Assembly (NCBI GenBank): GCA_016197345.1
Contig: JACPVY010000435.1
Location: 1 to 10,041, forward strand
DNA from: Burkholderiales bacterium
Lineage (GTDB): Bacteria > Pseudomonadota > Gammaproteobacteria > Burkholderiales > Burkholderiaceae_D
Length of the DNA stretch: 10,041 nucleotides
Direction of reading: 5' to 3'
Below are positions 1 to 6,681 of this stretch, piece by piece (within the stretch, counting starts at the first letter, position 1; each line of letters begins with the position of its first letter). The notes under the pieces were generated by a model. It ran no database searches. It was not told the DNA's origin and saw only the letters and a list, made by a program, of their open reading frames with translations. A program made the position numbers and the translations under genes.

Positions 1-57
1 TGTAGAATATCTTTTTTAAGAATGTAGTGTCAAAAAAACGTAGCAGTATCACCATAA

Positions 58-999
58 TTGGTTGGTTTTGGTGAAGGCAGTAATGCGCCTGCCGATAAAC
101 TGGCTGATTTCCGTAGCGAAGCACAAGCGCGGATTCGCGCGCTACAGCAAAAGCCCGATCCCGATTTAGTGCCGCGCGCATTGATGCAATTGCGTGACGA
201 TCAAACTTATGCGCTAGTGGTGGATACCCGCCAAGCGCGCCTGTATGTGTATGAGCATCACAATGGCCACATCAAATTCCATGCCGATTACTATATTTCG
301 CATGGCAAATTTGGGGTCAACAAATTAAAAGAAGGCGACCAAAAAACGCCGCTAGGGGTGTATTACATCACCAGCCGTTTGCCACGCGCCAAATTACCTG
401 ACTTTTATGGCTCTGGCGCGCTGCCTATCAATTACCCGAATGAATGGGATAAGTTGAATGGCCGTAGCGGCTCTGGTATTTGGCTACATGGCACGCCATC
501 GGCTAGCTATAGCCGCCCACCACTAGCGTCTGATGGTTGCGTGGTATTGACCAATCCCGATTTAGAAAAACTGTATTTATCGGTGGAAGCGGGTAAAACG
601 CCAGTCGTCATCACCGAAAAAGTCGAATTCGTCAACAAGACGAAATGGGAAAACGACCGCGCTAGCGCAAACAAGATGTTAGAAAACTGGCGGCATGATG
701 TTGAAAGCTTAGACCCACGCCGCTTGCTAGCCAATTATTCGCCGCGCTTTAAATCGCAAACTGGCGAAGATTTGAACACTTGGTATAACAAAAACCGCAT
801 CCAAGCCAATGCCAGCAGCAATTTTTCGATCAAATTGCGTGATGTGACATTCTTCCGCTACCCGAATGCGGGTGAAACCATAGTTGCCACCTTCACCCAA
901 GACAATTTTTTTGGCAAAAATAAGACCACGCTCAGAAAGCGCCAATATTGGGCAAAAGACGGCAATGCGTGGAAAGTCATTTACGAAGTCAATATTTGA
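58..999 (+). CDS. L,D-transpeptidase (YkuD fold) with C-terminal NTF2-like domain, 5' truncated
   Basis: The protein is a murein L,D-transpeptidase, a periplasmic enzyme that cross-links or modifies peptidoglycan stem peptides through an active-site cysteine. Counting from position 58, the YkuD domain spans about residues 50-190, with H144 in WLHGT and the catalytic C161 in ASDGCVVL. Residues about 205-313 look like the NTF2-like domain that often follows this family (W-x-x-D-x-E-S-L-D start, KRQYW near the end). The 5' end is wrong for an intact gene. An in-frame TAA (55-57) sits directly before the TTG at 58, there is no ribosome binding site and no signal peptide, and the first ATG (184) falls inside conserved sequence. 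Family members usually carry a long N-terminal region before the GxGSN..AD.LAD segment, which is the very start here. Positions 1-57 are AT-rich and show no coding continuation. I read this as a truncated gene or a sequence junction. Its stop overlaps the ribosome binding site of the next gene. Confidence 0.85.
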   Translation: MVGFGEGSNAPADKLADFRSEAQARIRALQQKPDPDLVPRALMQLRDDQTYALVVDTRQARLYVYEHHNGHIKFHADYYISHGKFGVNKLKEGDQKTPLGVYYITSRLPRAKLPDFYGSGALPINYPNEWDKLNGRSGSGIWLHGTPSASYSRPPLASDGCVVLTNPDLEKLYLSVEAGKTPVVITEKVEFVNKTKWENDRASANKMLENWRHDVESLDPRRLLANYSPRFKSQTGEDLNTWYNKNRIQANASSNFSIKLRDVTFFRYPNAGETIVATFTQDNFFGKNKTTLRKRQYWAKDGNAWKVIYEVNI

Positions 1000-1009
1000 G
1001 GATTCCCTG

Positions 1010-1483
1010 ATGTCAACAGCAAACTTCAACTTGCGCCGCCTCAGCATCACCGCACTGATGCTCTCGGCATTCTTGCCTGCCTTTGCTCAAGAAAGTGCGA
1101 GTAGCAGTGCTAGCGCCGAAGCCAGCGCTGCCGCTAGCGCGACACCTGCGCCAACCGCCACGCCAACACCTACCCCGACGCCAACGCCGGCACCGGGCAA
1201 ACCTGGCCCGCGCGTGCTGATGAAAACCACGCTAGGCGAGATCGTGCTCGAATTGAATGCAGAAAAAGCGCCAATCTCGACCAATAACTTTTTGTCTTAC
1301 GTTAAAAGCGGCCACTATAACGGCACCGTCTTTCATCGCGTGATCGCTGGTTTCATGATCCAAGGTGGCGGTTTTGACAAAGACTTGAAACAAAAGCCCG
1401 CGGGCCTGATGGCAGATCCTGCTGCCACACCAGCGCCCGCTGCGAAGCCAGCGAAAAAACCGAAAAAAGACAAAAAGCAGTAA
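1010..1483 (+). CDS. Secreted cyclophilin-type peptidyl-prolyl isomerase lacking the C-terminal half of the fold
   Basis: The start is the ATG at 1010, preceded by GAGG (998-1001) that overlaps the upstream stop codon and suggests translational coupling. The 157-residue product has a signal peptide (RR at 9-10, hydrophobic 11-25, likely cut after AFA26). A Ser/Ala-rich stretch and a TPTPTP linker follow to about residue 67. The first half of a cyclophilin domain occupies 68-130 and includes [13 protein letters not shown] with the catalytic-type R110 and Q118. The fold then stops: the segment expected next (NEAKNGL, AMAR, AQFFIN, GYAVFGKV, about 100 residues) is absent. A low-complexity basic tail ([17 protein letters not shown]) closes the protein. 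The missing half is not present in another frame before ppiB, so an internal deletion is the simplest reading. The product is unlikely to be an active isomerase. Periplasmic location is inferred from the signal peptide. Confidence 0.75.
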   Translation: MSTANFNLRRLSITALMLSAFLPAFAQESASSSASAEASAAASATPAPTATPTPTPTPTPAPGKPGPRVLMKTTLGEIVLELNAEKAPISTNNFLSYVKSGHYNGTVFHRVIAGFMIQGGGFDKDLKQKPAGLMADPAATPAPAAKPAKKPKKDKKQ

Positions 1484-1553
1484 ACCTTGATGGTTTGAGC
1501 AACTTTAAGCACTTAAGCTTGACACCATCCCCATTTTTTGAAAAGGATACATC

Positions 1554-2045
1554 ATGAGCGCAGTCATTCTGAACACCAACCACGGCGACATCACGATCGA
1601 ACTCGACGCCGACAAAGCGCCGATCACCGTCGCTAACTTTCTCTCCTATGTGCAAGACGGTTTTTACGACGGCACGATTTTCCATCGCGTGATGGATGGC
1701 TTCATGATTCAAGGCGGTGGCTTTGAACCCGGCATGAAGCAAAAAGAAACCAAAGACACGATCCAAAACGAAGCGAAAAACGGCTTGTCGAACGTGAAAT
1801 ACAGCATCGCGATGGCACGTACCTCGGCGCCGCATTCGGCATCGGCGCAGTTTTTCATCAACGTCAAAGACAATAACTTCCTCGATTATCCTGGCCAAGA
1901 TGGTTGGGGCTATTGCGTATTTGGCAAAGTCACCGCTGGCACCGAAGTCGTGGACAAAATCAAAGGCGTGCCAACTGGCCGTAGCGGCATGCATGGCGAT
2001 GTGCCGAAAGAAGATGTGGTGATTACTAAAGCAACGGTTGCGTAA
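1554..2045 (+). CDS. ppiB: Cytoplasmic peptidyl-prolyl cis-trans isomerase B (cyclophilin)
   Basis: This enzyme catalyses cis-trans isomerisation of Xaa-Pro bonds and helps protein folding in the cytoplasm. The 163-residue length matches bacterial PpiB. The whole cyclophilin fold is present: [13 protein letters not shown] with R45 and Q53, NEAKNGL at 72-78, MART at 87-90, AQFFIN at 98-103, and GYCVFGKV followed by [10 protein letters not shown] near the C-terminus. There is no signal peptide. AAGGA at 1543-1547 lies 6 bases before the ATG. It sits 70 bases after the truncated secreted cyclophilin and shares clear sequence similarity with it ([19 protein letters not shown]), so the two are likely an old tandem duplication. 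The hairpin-rich element starting near 2069 follows its stop and may end the transcript. Confidence 0.95.
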   Translation: MSAVILNTNHGDITIELDADKAPITVANFLSYVQDGFYDGTIFHRVMDGFMIQGGGFEPGMKQKETKDTIQNEAKNGLSNVKYSIAMARTSAPHSASAQFFINVKDNNFLDYPGQDGWGYCVFGKVTAGTEVVDKIKGVPTGRSGMHGDVPKEDVVITKATVA

Positions 2046-2068
2046 ACTGCTTAGCGATCAGGTATGGC

Positions 2069-2123
2069 CGGACAACATTTTAGGTAGGGTGGGCAACTTG
2101 TTGCCCACGGCAGTAATTGTCCG
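2069..2123 (+). terminator. Nested hairpin after ppiB, possible transcript end
   Basis: CGGACAA (2069-2075) is the inverse of TTGTCCG (2117-2123). Inside it, GTGGGCAAC (2090-2098 region) pairs with GTTGCCCAC around a 2-base centre. This gives a strong stem-loop 24 bases after the ppiB stop. There is no U-run right after it, so it is not a classical intrinsic terminator. It may stabilise or end the ppiB transcript, or may simply be part of the repeat element. Confidence 0.4.
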
Positions 2124-2343
2124 CCTTTGCCCCATACTTTTCTCAATTGAATGCCCCTTTTCCTGCCATCGACAGAAATAGCAAAGCAGACTCGTGACTA
2201 TCAACTAAAGCCGTGGACAATTTTTTGCCCCACCCTTTACAATCTCCGCTGCAAACGACACGATGGACAAGACAAAGCGCATCAAGGAATATCAGGCACA
2301 TGGCAATCTGCTAAAGCCGTGGGCAACAAGTTGCCCACCCTAC
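2084..2343. repeat. MITE/REP-like element with perfect 28-bp terminal inverted repeats
   Basis: Positions 2084-2111 and 2316-2343 are exact reverse complements over 28 bases. Each end is itself a palindrome with arms GTGGGCAAC and GTTGCCCAC. A degenerate third copy in the same orientation as the right end lies inside at 2205-2240 (CTAAAGCCGTGGACAA start, CCCCACCC end). The 260-bp element fills nearly the whole ppiB-lpxH gap, codes for nothing convincing, and contains no transposase, so any movement would need an enzyme supplied elsewhere. Related arms occur at 4675-4699 and near 7730. No obvious target-site duplication is visible at its borders. Confidence 0.75.
2214..2243 (+). promoter_or_regulatory. 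Candidate sigma-70 promoter for lpxH
   Basis: TGGACA (2214-2219) and TACAAT (2238-2243) each match the -35 and -10 consensus in five of six positions and are 18 bases apart. They lie 133 bases upstream of the lpxH start and inside the degenerate internal copy of the repeat unit, which would make this a promoter carried or created by the element. This is prediction from consensus only. Confidence 0.4.
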
Positions 2344-2375
2344 ATTGTAGGTACATACCACCGGAGCAATAGCCG

Positions 2376-3221
2376 ATGCTAAACCCATTGCAGCGTGAAA
2401 ATAAGGCGCAATCGGCAACGGTTGCGCTTTTTGTTTCTGATATTCATTTAGACGCCAGCCGCCCACGTACGACGCAACGCTTTTTGCAGTTTTTGCAGCA
2501 AGAGGCACGGCAATGCCAGCAACTCTATTTACTCGGCGATATTTTTGAATATTGGGCGGGCGACGATGACGCTGACAGTGGCGAGCATCAAGAACTGATC
2601 GCCGCGCTACAGGCCTTGCAGCAAGATCAGGTGCAAGTGTTTTGGCTGGCCGGCAATCGTGATTTTTTAGTCGGCGCAGACTTTGCGCGGCGGTGCCATA
2701 TGCAGCTATTAGCCGAACCTTTTCTATTGCATCGCGCTGGCAAAACGATTTTATTAGCCCATGGCGATGCCCAATGCACTGACGATCATGCCTACATGAC
2801 GTTTCGCGCCCAAGTACGGCAAAGTGCATGGCAACACGCTTTTCTGGCAAAACCACTGTTTGAACGCAAAGCCATCATCGCTGGTTTGCGCCAAGCGAGC
2901 CAGCAAGCGCAGCAAAAAATTATGCAGCAAGGCGCTGCACAAGAGGGAATTTTAGACGTCAACCAAGCAGCAATAAGCGCGACGTTGACGCAGCACCAAT
3001 GCCAGATCATGCTACACGGCCATACGCATCGCCCTGCCCTGCACCGCTGGCAAGAAAATGGCGTCACTGTTAGCAGATGGCACCTTAGCCCACACCCAAG
3101 CAGAATAATTTATCTATTTGAAGAAGTGATTCAACATGAGTACGCAGTCAACGCAAGTCACCACCGCAGCCAACACCACAGCAACTGCGGACAGCAACGA
3201 AGAAAGCGCGAAGAAAACTAG
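2376..3221 (+). CDS. lpxH: UDP-2,3-diacylglucosamine diphosphatase (LpxH), with anomalous C-terminus
   Basis: LpxH is a peripheral inner-membrane calcineurin-like phosphoesterase. It cleaves UDP-2,3-diacylglucosamine to lipid X and UMP in lipid A synthesis. The metal-binding motifs are all present: SDIHL (D22, H24), GDIFEYW (D55), GNRD (N94), AHGD (H129) and HGHTHRP (H213-P219). The ATG at 2376 follows a GGAG-like sequence. The family is usually about 240-260 residues and ends soon after a conserved RW/RY..L..W segment. Here that segment appears at R233-W234 but then turns into sequence unlike the family. The frame runs on to 3221, overlapping the next gene's start at 3136 by 86 bases with a His/Gln/Arg-rich tail that looks like out-of-frame reading of that gene. 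In the +1 frame a stop lies at 3106-3108, which would give normal 27-base spacing. A small 3' indel is likely. The catalytic core seems intact. Confidence 0.88.
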   Translation: MLNPLQRENKAQSATVALFVSDIHLDASRPRTTQRFLQFLQQEARQCQQLYLLGDIFEYWAGDDDADSGEHQELIAALQALQQDQVQVFWLAGNRDFLVGADFARRCHMQLLAEPFLLHRAGKTILLAHGDAQCTDDHAYMTFRAQVRQSAWQHAFLAKPLFERKAIIAGLRQASQQAQQKIMQQGAAQEGILDVNQAAISATLTQHQCQIMLHGHTHRPALHRWQENGVTVSRWHLSPHPSRIIYLFEEVIQHEYAVNASHHRSQHHSNCGQQRRKREEN

Positions 3222-4673
3222 CCTCGCTACACTCAAAGGTTTATTGCCCTTCATGCGACCTTATCGCCGCCAATTCATCTTGGCTGGGATTGCGCTGTTG
3301 GTTGCGGCTACGTCAACGCTGATCATTCCCTATGCTTTCAAGCAAATGATTGATCTCGGGTTTGGTGGCGCGAATGCGGGTGGACATAGCATCAAGCATG
3401 TCGATGCCGCCTTTTTAACCCTGTTTGGTGTCGCTGCCCTGCTTGCAGTGGCGACCGCCTGTCGCTTTTTCATGGTGTCGTGGCTAGGTGAACGTGTCAC
3501 CGCGGATATTCGCAGCAGCGTCTATCGCCATGTCGTGCAGCAAAGTCCACAGTTTTTTGAAACCACCAAAACCGGTGAAGTGCTGTCGCGCTTAACCACC
3601 GATACCACCCTGATTCAATCGCTAGTGGGCACGAGTATTTCGATGGCGCTACGCAATATGCTGCTGTTTTTAGGTGGCTTGGTGATGCTATTTGTGACTA
3701 GCCCTAAGCTGTCCTCCATCATCATCGTCTTGCTGGCGGCGGTAGTGTTTCCGATTGTGATGTTTGGCCGCCGCGTGCGCAAACTCTCGCGCGATTCGCA
3801 AGACCGGATTGCCGACGCCTCGGCGATGGCAGGCGAAATGCTGAACGCGATGCCGACAGTGCAAGCCTTCACCCATGAAAAAATTGAAGCAGACCGCTTT
3901 GATGGCTCGGTCAATACCGCATTTGACACGGCGATGGAACGTATTCGCGCGCGCTCGTTTTTGACGATGCTCGCGATTTTGCTGGTGTTTGGCTGTATCG
4001 TCTTTGTCCTTTGGCTAGGTGCGCATGCGGTGATCGAAGGCCGCATGAGCGGTGGCGAACTCGGCCAATTCATTTTGTATGCTTCTATCGTCGCTGGCTC
4101 GATTGGTGCGTTATCAGAAGTGATGGGGGAAGCGCAACGCGCGGCAGGTGCGACTGAACGTTTGTTGGAACTGCTCTCGCTCAAATCGCCGATTCAATCG
4201 CCCGCCAACCCACTGCCCTTGCCACAGCGCACCGCGAATGGCGCAGCGCTCTCTATGCACGATGTGTTTTTCCACTATCCTTCCCGCCCAGACGCGGCAG
4301 CGGTATCGCAGCTTTCGCTCGATATCCCACCGGGTGAAACGCTAGCGGTAGTTGGCCCATCTCGGGTGGGCAACGCCAGCGGATTGCGATTGCGCGTGCG
4401 CTGCTGAAAAATCCACCGCTCTTGCTACTCGATGAAGCCACTAGCGCGCTCGACGCAGAATCTGAACGCTTGGTGCAAGGCGCACTCGAAGCCGCAATGG
4501 AGGGACGCACCACCATCATCATCGCGCATCGCTTAGCAACCGTGAAAAAAGCGAGCCGCATCATCGTCATGGAAAACGGCCACATCGTCGAAAGTGGGAC
4601 GCACGCTAGCCTAGTTGCGCATGGTGGGGTGTATGCGAATTTGGCGAAACTGCAGTTTCATGGACATGCTTGA
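3136..4673 (+). pseudogene. MsbA-like ABC exporter (TMD-NBD half transporter), broken by an out-of-frame deletion
   Basis: This is a type-1 ABC exporter half-transporter of the lipid A/multidrug export group (subfamily B); the substrate cannot be told. The ATG at 3136 opens a frame with a short polar N-terminus, a six-helix membrane domain (about residues 35-335), and the start of the ATPase domain with A-loop YPSRPD (Y381) and VVGPS (405-409). The rest of Walker A (GxGKST) never appears. The frame becomes nonsense and stops at 4407. From 4362, in another frame, the ATPase resumes at [15 protein letters not shown] (signature), then [12 protein letters not shown] (Walker B), IIAHR (H-loop) and the C-terminus, ending at 4673. 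So roughly 100 residues (P-loop to signature, including the Q-loop) are missing, and the deletion length is 3n+1. The joint is at about 4360-4363. As read, no ATP-binding protein can be made. Either a real loss or an assembly collapse would explain it. Confidence 0.85.
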
Positions 4674-4674
4674 T

Positions 4675-4793
4675 GTAGGGTAGGCAAGCTGCCCACCGCT
4701 TTGGTTTTAACACTCTTTTTGATAAAGCTTTCCAATTTTTTTGTCAAAAATAGGATTCTTGAGGCCATCGGCAATGGTGGGCGAACTCGCCCG
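4675..4793. repeat. Short palindrome-ended repeat element, inverted relative of the one at 7632-7743
   Basis: The left end (4675-4699) is a degenerate version of the 28-bp unit at 2084, beginning GTAGGGT and containing GCCCACC. The right end holds the hairpin GGGCGA-AC-TCGCCC (4779-4792). An AT-rich core of about 63 bases lies between. Two blocks, GCCCACCGCTTT (4691-4702) and CATCGGCAATGGTGGGCGA (4766-4784), recur as reverse complements at 7725-7736 and 7639-7657 with almost the same distance between them (94 and 98 bases overall). It starts immediately after the stop codon of the broken ABC gene. Confidence 0.7.
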
Positions 4794-4800
4794 AAAAACG

Positions 4801-4830
4801 ATGGGTTGCATACAACCCATTTTCCTTTTT
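4801..4830. terminator. Bidirectional intrinsic terminator between convergent genes
   Basis: ATGGGTTG (4801-4808) pairs with CAACCCAT (4813-4820) around the loop CATA. The stem is followed by TTTCCTTTTT on the plus strand and, read from the minus strand, by CGTTTTTC (4794-4800). It lies between the ABC exporter remnant and the LysR gene, whose stop is at 4837-4839, so it can serve transcripts from both sides. Confidence 0.75.
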
Positions 4831-4836
4831 TGCGCA

Positions 4837-5751
4837 TCACGCTAACGACTTGCGCACTTGAAAAAACGCCGTCATTTCTTCCACAAAGCGCGCCAAGATT
4901 GGGTTTTGCGCAGTCTCACCATAAGCGATCGCAACATCGATATACAGCAAATGCTGTTCTTCAATTTCGCGATAGACCACCCCAGTACGATTTAAATTAC
5001 GCATTGAGCATGGGATCAAAGCCACCCCGCCTTGATTCGCAATCATGCTCAGCAATACATGGTGATCGGTCGGCTCGGGAAGGCGCTGTGGCGCATAGCC
5101 CATGCGCGCGAATGCGCTTTCGCAATAATCATAAAAGCCGGGATTCAACTCGCGCTTAAACCAAAACAAGGCATCGGTAGTCAACGCTAACAGGGACACA
5201 CGTTCGCTATTGGCAAGACGATGATTGGCTGGCAAGGCAAGGCAGAGCGGGTCGCGGTAGAGTTTGCGGGTATTGAGTTTGTCGATTTTCGAAGGCATGC
5301 CGATAATCGCTGCATCTAGCCGATTTTTCAGTACATCTTGAATCGAACGCACTGTCGTTTGCGGCCTAAATTCAATTTTGCAATTCGGCATTGCCGTTTC
5401 CAGAAACGCAGGTAATTGGTGATACGTCTCGACTTCCACCACCGTCGTCACACCAATTTTCAACTGCAGCATCTCACGATTTTCACCACCGCTATAGCGT
5501 GCCGCCAATTCTTCGCAAGTGGCGATCAATGCGCGCGCCTCAGGTAAAAATTGCTTGCCCAGCTCCGTGAGGGACACACCACTACTCGCGCGATCAAATA
5601 ATTGCAAGTTCAAGCCCTCTTCCAATTCACGAATTTGGCGACTGAGCGGCGGTTGTGTCATATGCAAGCGTTCAGCGGCAACGCGAAAATTCAATTCTTC
5701 GGCGACGGCGATGAACATTTCCAACTGTCTTAATTTGAAGCGTATCGTCAT
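4837..5751 (-). CDS. LysR-type transcriptional regulator
   Basis: This is a 304-residue LysR-family DNA-binding regulator, the normal length for the family. The N-terminal winged helix-turn-helix covers about residues 5-62 (FIAVAEELNFRVAAERLHMTQPPLSRQIRELE in two overlapping halves, then LFDR). The effector-binding domain follows from about residue 92 (LKIGVTTVVEV) to the C-terminus with typical features such as LDAAIIGMP and GGVALIP. The ligand is unknown. The ATG at 5749-5751 has only a weak ribosome binding site. The gene is divergent from the 6043 gene with a 291-bp shared control region, the classical arrangement for a LysR regulator that controls its neighbour and itself. It probably governs the 6043-7506 unit and perhaps the transporter and AfsA-like genes downstream. 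Confidence 0.92.
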   Translation of the reverse strand: MTIRFKLRQLEMFIAVAEELNFRVAAERLHMTQPPLSRQIRELEEGLNLQLFDRASSGVSLTELGKQFLPEARALIATCEELAARYSGGENREMLQLKIGVTTVVEVETYHQLPAFLETAMPNCKIEFRPQTTVRSIQDVLKNRLDAAIIGMPSKIDKLNTRKLYRDPLCLALPANHRLANSERVSLLALTTDALFWFKRELNPGFYDYCESAFARMGYAPQRLPEPTDHHVLLSMIANQGGVALIPCSMRNLNRTGVVYREIEEQHLLYIDVAIAYGETAQNPILARFVEEMTAFFQVRKSLA

Positions 5752-5893
5752 ACAAGAAAGGTATCACAAAAGTTGAATTGGAAAAGATGCTGAATCGGCT
5801 TTATATTGCATCACAGCATGACAGATGATCAGCGAATCACAAAGCTAGATCACAGTTTTACGAAGAGAAACGATAGATTAGAGCAAGAAATGT

Positions 5894-5918
5894 GCTCTGA
5901 TTGCGCTCTGATTATAAC
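5894..5918 (+). promoter_or_regulatory. Tandem GCTCTGATT repeat overlapping a candidate -10 box
   Basis: GCTCTGATT occurs at 5894-5902 and again at 5905-5913, a period of 11 bases (one helical turn). The second copy runs into TATAAC (5913-5918), a good -10 match pointing toward the 6043 gene. No recognisable -35 lies 16-18 bases upstream, which would suit an activator-dependent promoter with the repeats as the binding site. This would give a 5' UTR of about 115-120 bases. Confidence 0.4.
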
Positions 5919-5958
5919 GAACTTTTCCGCACTGCAACAATGAACCGTAACACGTATT

Positions 5959-5995
5959 CCGAGTTTGCCTAGGCAAGCACGGTGGCAAAACTCGG
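5959..5995 (+). promoter_or_regulatory. 5'-UTR inverted repeat with two alternative pairings
   Basis: CCGAGTTTGCC (5959-5969) can pair with GGCAAAACTCGG (5984-5995, one extra A) to form a long stem. Alternatively TTGCC (5965-5969) can pair with GGCAA (5972-5976) inside the perfect palindrome TTGCCTAGGCAA (5965-5976). The two structures exclude each other. The site ends 47 bases before the start codon at 6043. It may be an RNA regulatory hairpin or a dyad operator; it has no U-run and is not a terminator. Confidence 0.45.
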
Positions 5996-6042
5996 CCTCA
6001 AGCAATGACCCCTGAAATAACTTTTACATTTGGAGAATAAAT

Positions 6043-6657
6043 ATGGCAAGCCCAATATTACTCGTCACTGAAATTTTTCCCGTAGCTGGCAAAATCGATC
6101 AAGTCGCCAAAGCGTGGGCAGGTCTGTCCCTCCCAACGGTGAGCAGCGCCCGCGCAATTTATCGCGCGCTCGACGATAGCAGTTGCATCGAACTGCTGGC
6201 GTTAGAAGACATGTCCCAAATCGCATTATTGGATAGTTTTTGGCAACAAAGTTGGAGCGCCGTTGGCGCCGACCTAGCGGGCGACTTTCAACGTCAATTG
6301 CTGCGCTTTGTTGAAGCACCTAAAAACTGTGACACACCCCTGCCCAACACGCCGTTTATTCAAATGCGCCACGTCGAAGTCAAACCAGTCGTCTATCAAG
6401 ATTACTTAGCATGGCGTGAGCGGACGATTTTTGAAGTAGTGCGCAAATCCGAAGAAGTGCAAAGCTTCCTCGCCTACCACTCTGTGGTCAGCACCGAGCC
6501 GGGTGTGATGTTTGTTTCTGGTTTTGCGGTCGCACCAGAACAATACCTCGTGCCATTTACCTCGCCACATTATCAAAACATCGTCGCCGAAGCAGGCAAC
6601 ACCTATATCACCGGCGGCGATCGCGGTCTGTACACCAAAATCTACCGCGCCGTTTAA
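6043..6657 (+). CDS. Uncharacterised protein, possibly tandem dimeric alpha/beta-barrel (ABM-like) type
   Basis: I do not recognise a named family with certainty. The 204-residue protein appears to have two similar-sized modules, about residues 5-95 and 104-204. Each begins with a beta-strand-like segment (ILLVTEIFPVAGK and FIQMRHVEVKP) followed by a helix, as in ferredoxin-like ABM or stress-response A/B-barrel folds. It ends in a Gly-rich and aromatic segment (YITGGDRGLYTKIYRAV). There is no signal peptide, membrane segment or cysteine-rich motif. GGAGA precedes the ATG at good spacing. It is the first gene of a unit with the SDR gene, 24 bases away, and is divergent from the LysR gene. In this setting a small cofactor-free oxygenase, cyclase or ligand-binding role is possible, but nothing in the sequence proves catalysis. 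Confidence 0.8.
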   Translation: MASPILLVTEIFPVAGKIDQVAKAWAGLSLPTVSSARAIYRALDDSSCIELLALEDMSQIALLDSFWQQSWSAVGADLAGDFQRQLLRFVEAPKNCDTPLPNTPFIQMRHVEVKPVVYQDYLAWRERTIFEVVRKSEEVQSFLAYHSVVSTEPGVMFVSGFAVAPEQYLVPFTSPHYQNIVAEAGNTYITGGDRGLYTKIYRAV

Positions 6658-6681
6658 ATCACGCTAAGAAAGACATCACAC

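Larger units (their letters stand above)
5752..6042. promoter_or_regulatory. Divergent control region between the LysR gene and the 6043 operon
   Basis: The 291-bp gap has no open reading frame of note. ATCACA occurs four times on the plus strand, at 5763, 5810, 5836 and 5849, which is dense for this length; the last two are 13 bases apart. These could be operator half-sites for the divergent LysR protein or another regulator. Further elements inside (direct repeat with -10 box, 5'-UTR inverted repeat) are listed separately. The downstream ribosome binding site GGAGA lies just before the ATG at 6043. Confidence 0.55.

Noticed and set aside
1140..1200. Repeated ACGCCAACACC-type sequence in the cyclophilin gene
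   Set aside because: It simply encodes the Thr-Pro linker between signal peptide and isomerase domain; not a separate repeat element.
1353..1994. Long minus-strand frame opposite the cyclophilin genes
   Set aside because: It is antisense to well-supported coding sequence and the protein shows no recognisable domain.
2151..2372. 73-codon open frame in the ppiB-lpxH gap
   Set aside because: It reads through the repeat element, its KPWTIFCPTL and KAVGNKLPTLH parts are translations of the repeat units, and it has no ribosome binding site.
3615..4184. 189-codon minus-strand frame inside the ABC transporter
   Set aside because: Antisense to clear membrane-domain coding sequence; composition is that of a shadow frame.
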